From Sporomusa malonica (GTDB lineage: Bacteria > Bacillota > Negativicutes > Sporomusales > Sporomusaceae), in NCBI RefSeq assembly GCF_900176355.1, contig NZ_FWXI01000005.1:212288-276287 (forward strand): 64,000 nucleotides of DNA, read 5' to 3'. Each line of letters begins with the position of its first letter. Position 1 is the first letter of the stretch. The notes beneath the pieces are model-generated. The model worked only from the letters and a program-made list of their open reading frames with translations. It was not told where the DNA came from and did no database searches. Positions 63,728 through 64,000 of this stretch are shown here, in pieces. Both the position numbers and the translations under genes were made by a program.

Positions 63728-64000
<273 letters not shown>

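Overview
The window reads as chromosomal DNA of an endospore-forming Bacillota. A complete spoIIIAA-AH operon, a BofC-like protein, a SpoIID/LytB-type protein and a SpoVD-like transpeptidase show that it sporulates. Protein style, HemZ and the paired GPR1/FUN34/YaaH proteins point to the Negativicutes, probably Sporomusaceae (Sporomusa/Pelosinus-like). That placement is inference from recalled families, not from an alignment. Almost everything from base 1 to about 58,700 lies on the minus strand as conserved housekeeping operons. From about 58,700 to 63,300 there is a mostly plus-strand accessory block of AT-rich appearance. The window ends in the 3' part of a minus-strand 16S rRNA gene.

Layout, left to right. 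(1) Isoprenoid synthase (partial), exonuclease VII and a tiny membrane protein. (2) A divergent TsaD-like protein, NusB and an Asp23/AmaP/DUF2273 envelope-stress set. (3) spoIIIAA-AH, then EF-P, an M24 peptidase and AroQ, the Bacillus yqhS-yqhT-efp-spoIIIA order. (4) A class B PBP, DUF4911, a U32 protein and TrmR (tRNA wobble-uridine modification), MltG, DUF1292, RuvX, an aldo/keto reductase, IreB and AlaS, again the Bacillus alaS-to-yrrO order. (5) An AI-2E exporter, a small-protein cluster, then MnmA, IscU, IscS and IscR (Fe-S and thio-tRNA). (6) RarA between two YaaH-family transporters, then a 6S RNA directly downstream of AspS-HisS, as in B. subtilis. (7) HemZ, a Fur-family regulator, a second AI-2E exporter, a metallo-hydrolase, Dtd, Rel, Apt and RecJ. 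(8) LapA, DUF456 and YkvI-like membrane proteins. (9) SecF-SecD, an HD protein, 5-formyl-THF ligase, YajC, Tgt, QueA, SpoIID-like, DUF2905, QueH, RuvB, RuvA, RuvC, BofC and YebC: protein export, queuosine synthesis and Holliday-junction processing in one run.

The accessory block holds a small 2Fe-2S ferredoxin-like gene under a promoter with a Rex-type palindrome, a frameshifted methyltransferase, an AraC regulator with an MFS transporter, and two overlapping CBO0543-like membrane genes. Next to it, 16S rRNA is followed by tRNA-Ala(GGC) and then a terminator, with no 23S gene in the window.

The most unusual material is non-coding. A dispersed family of short palindromic elements (best copies at 20396-20460, 20496-20577 and 62094-62179; partial or related copies at 2038-2064, 10338-10369 and 49867-49920) carries near-terminal inverted repeats, an intrinsic terminator hairpin and a conserved competing pairing. 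I did not find a CRISPR array, an intact insertion sequence, prophage genes or a recognisable defence system.
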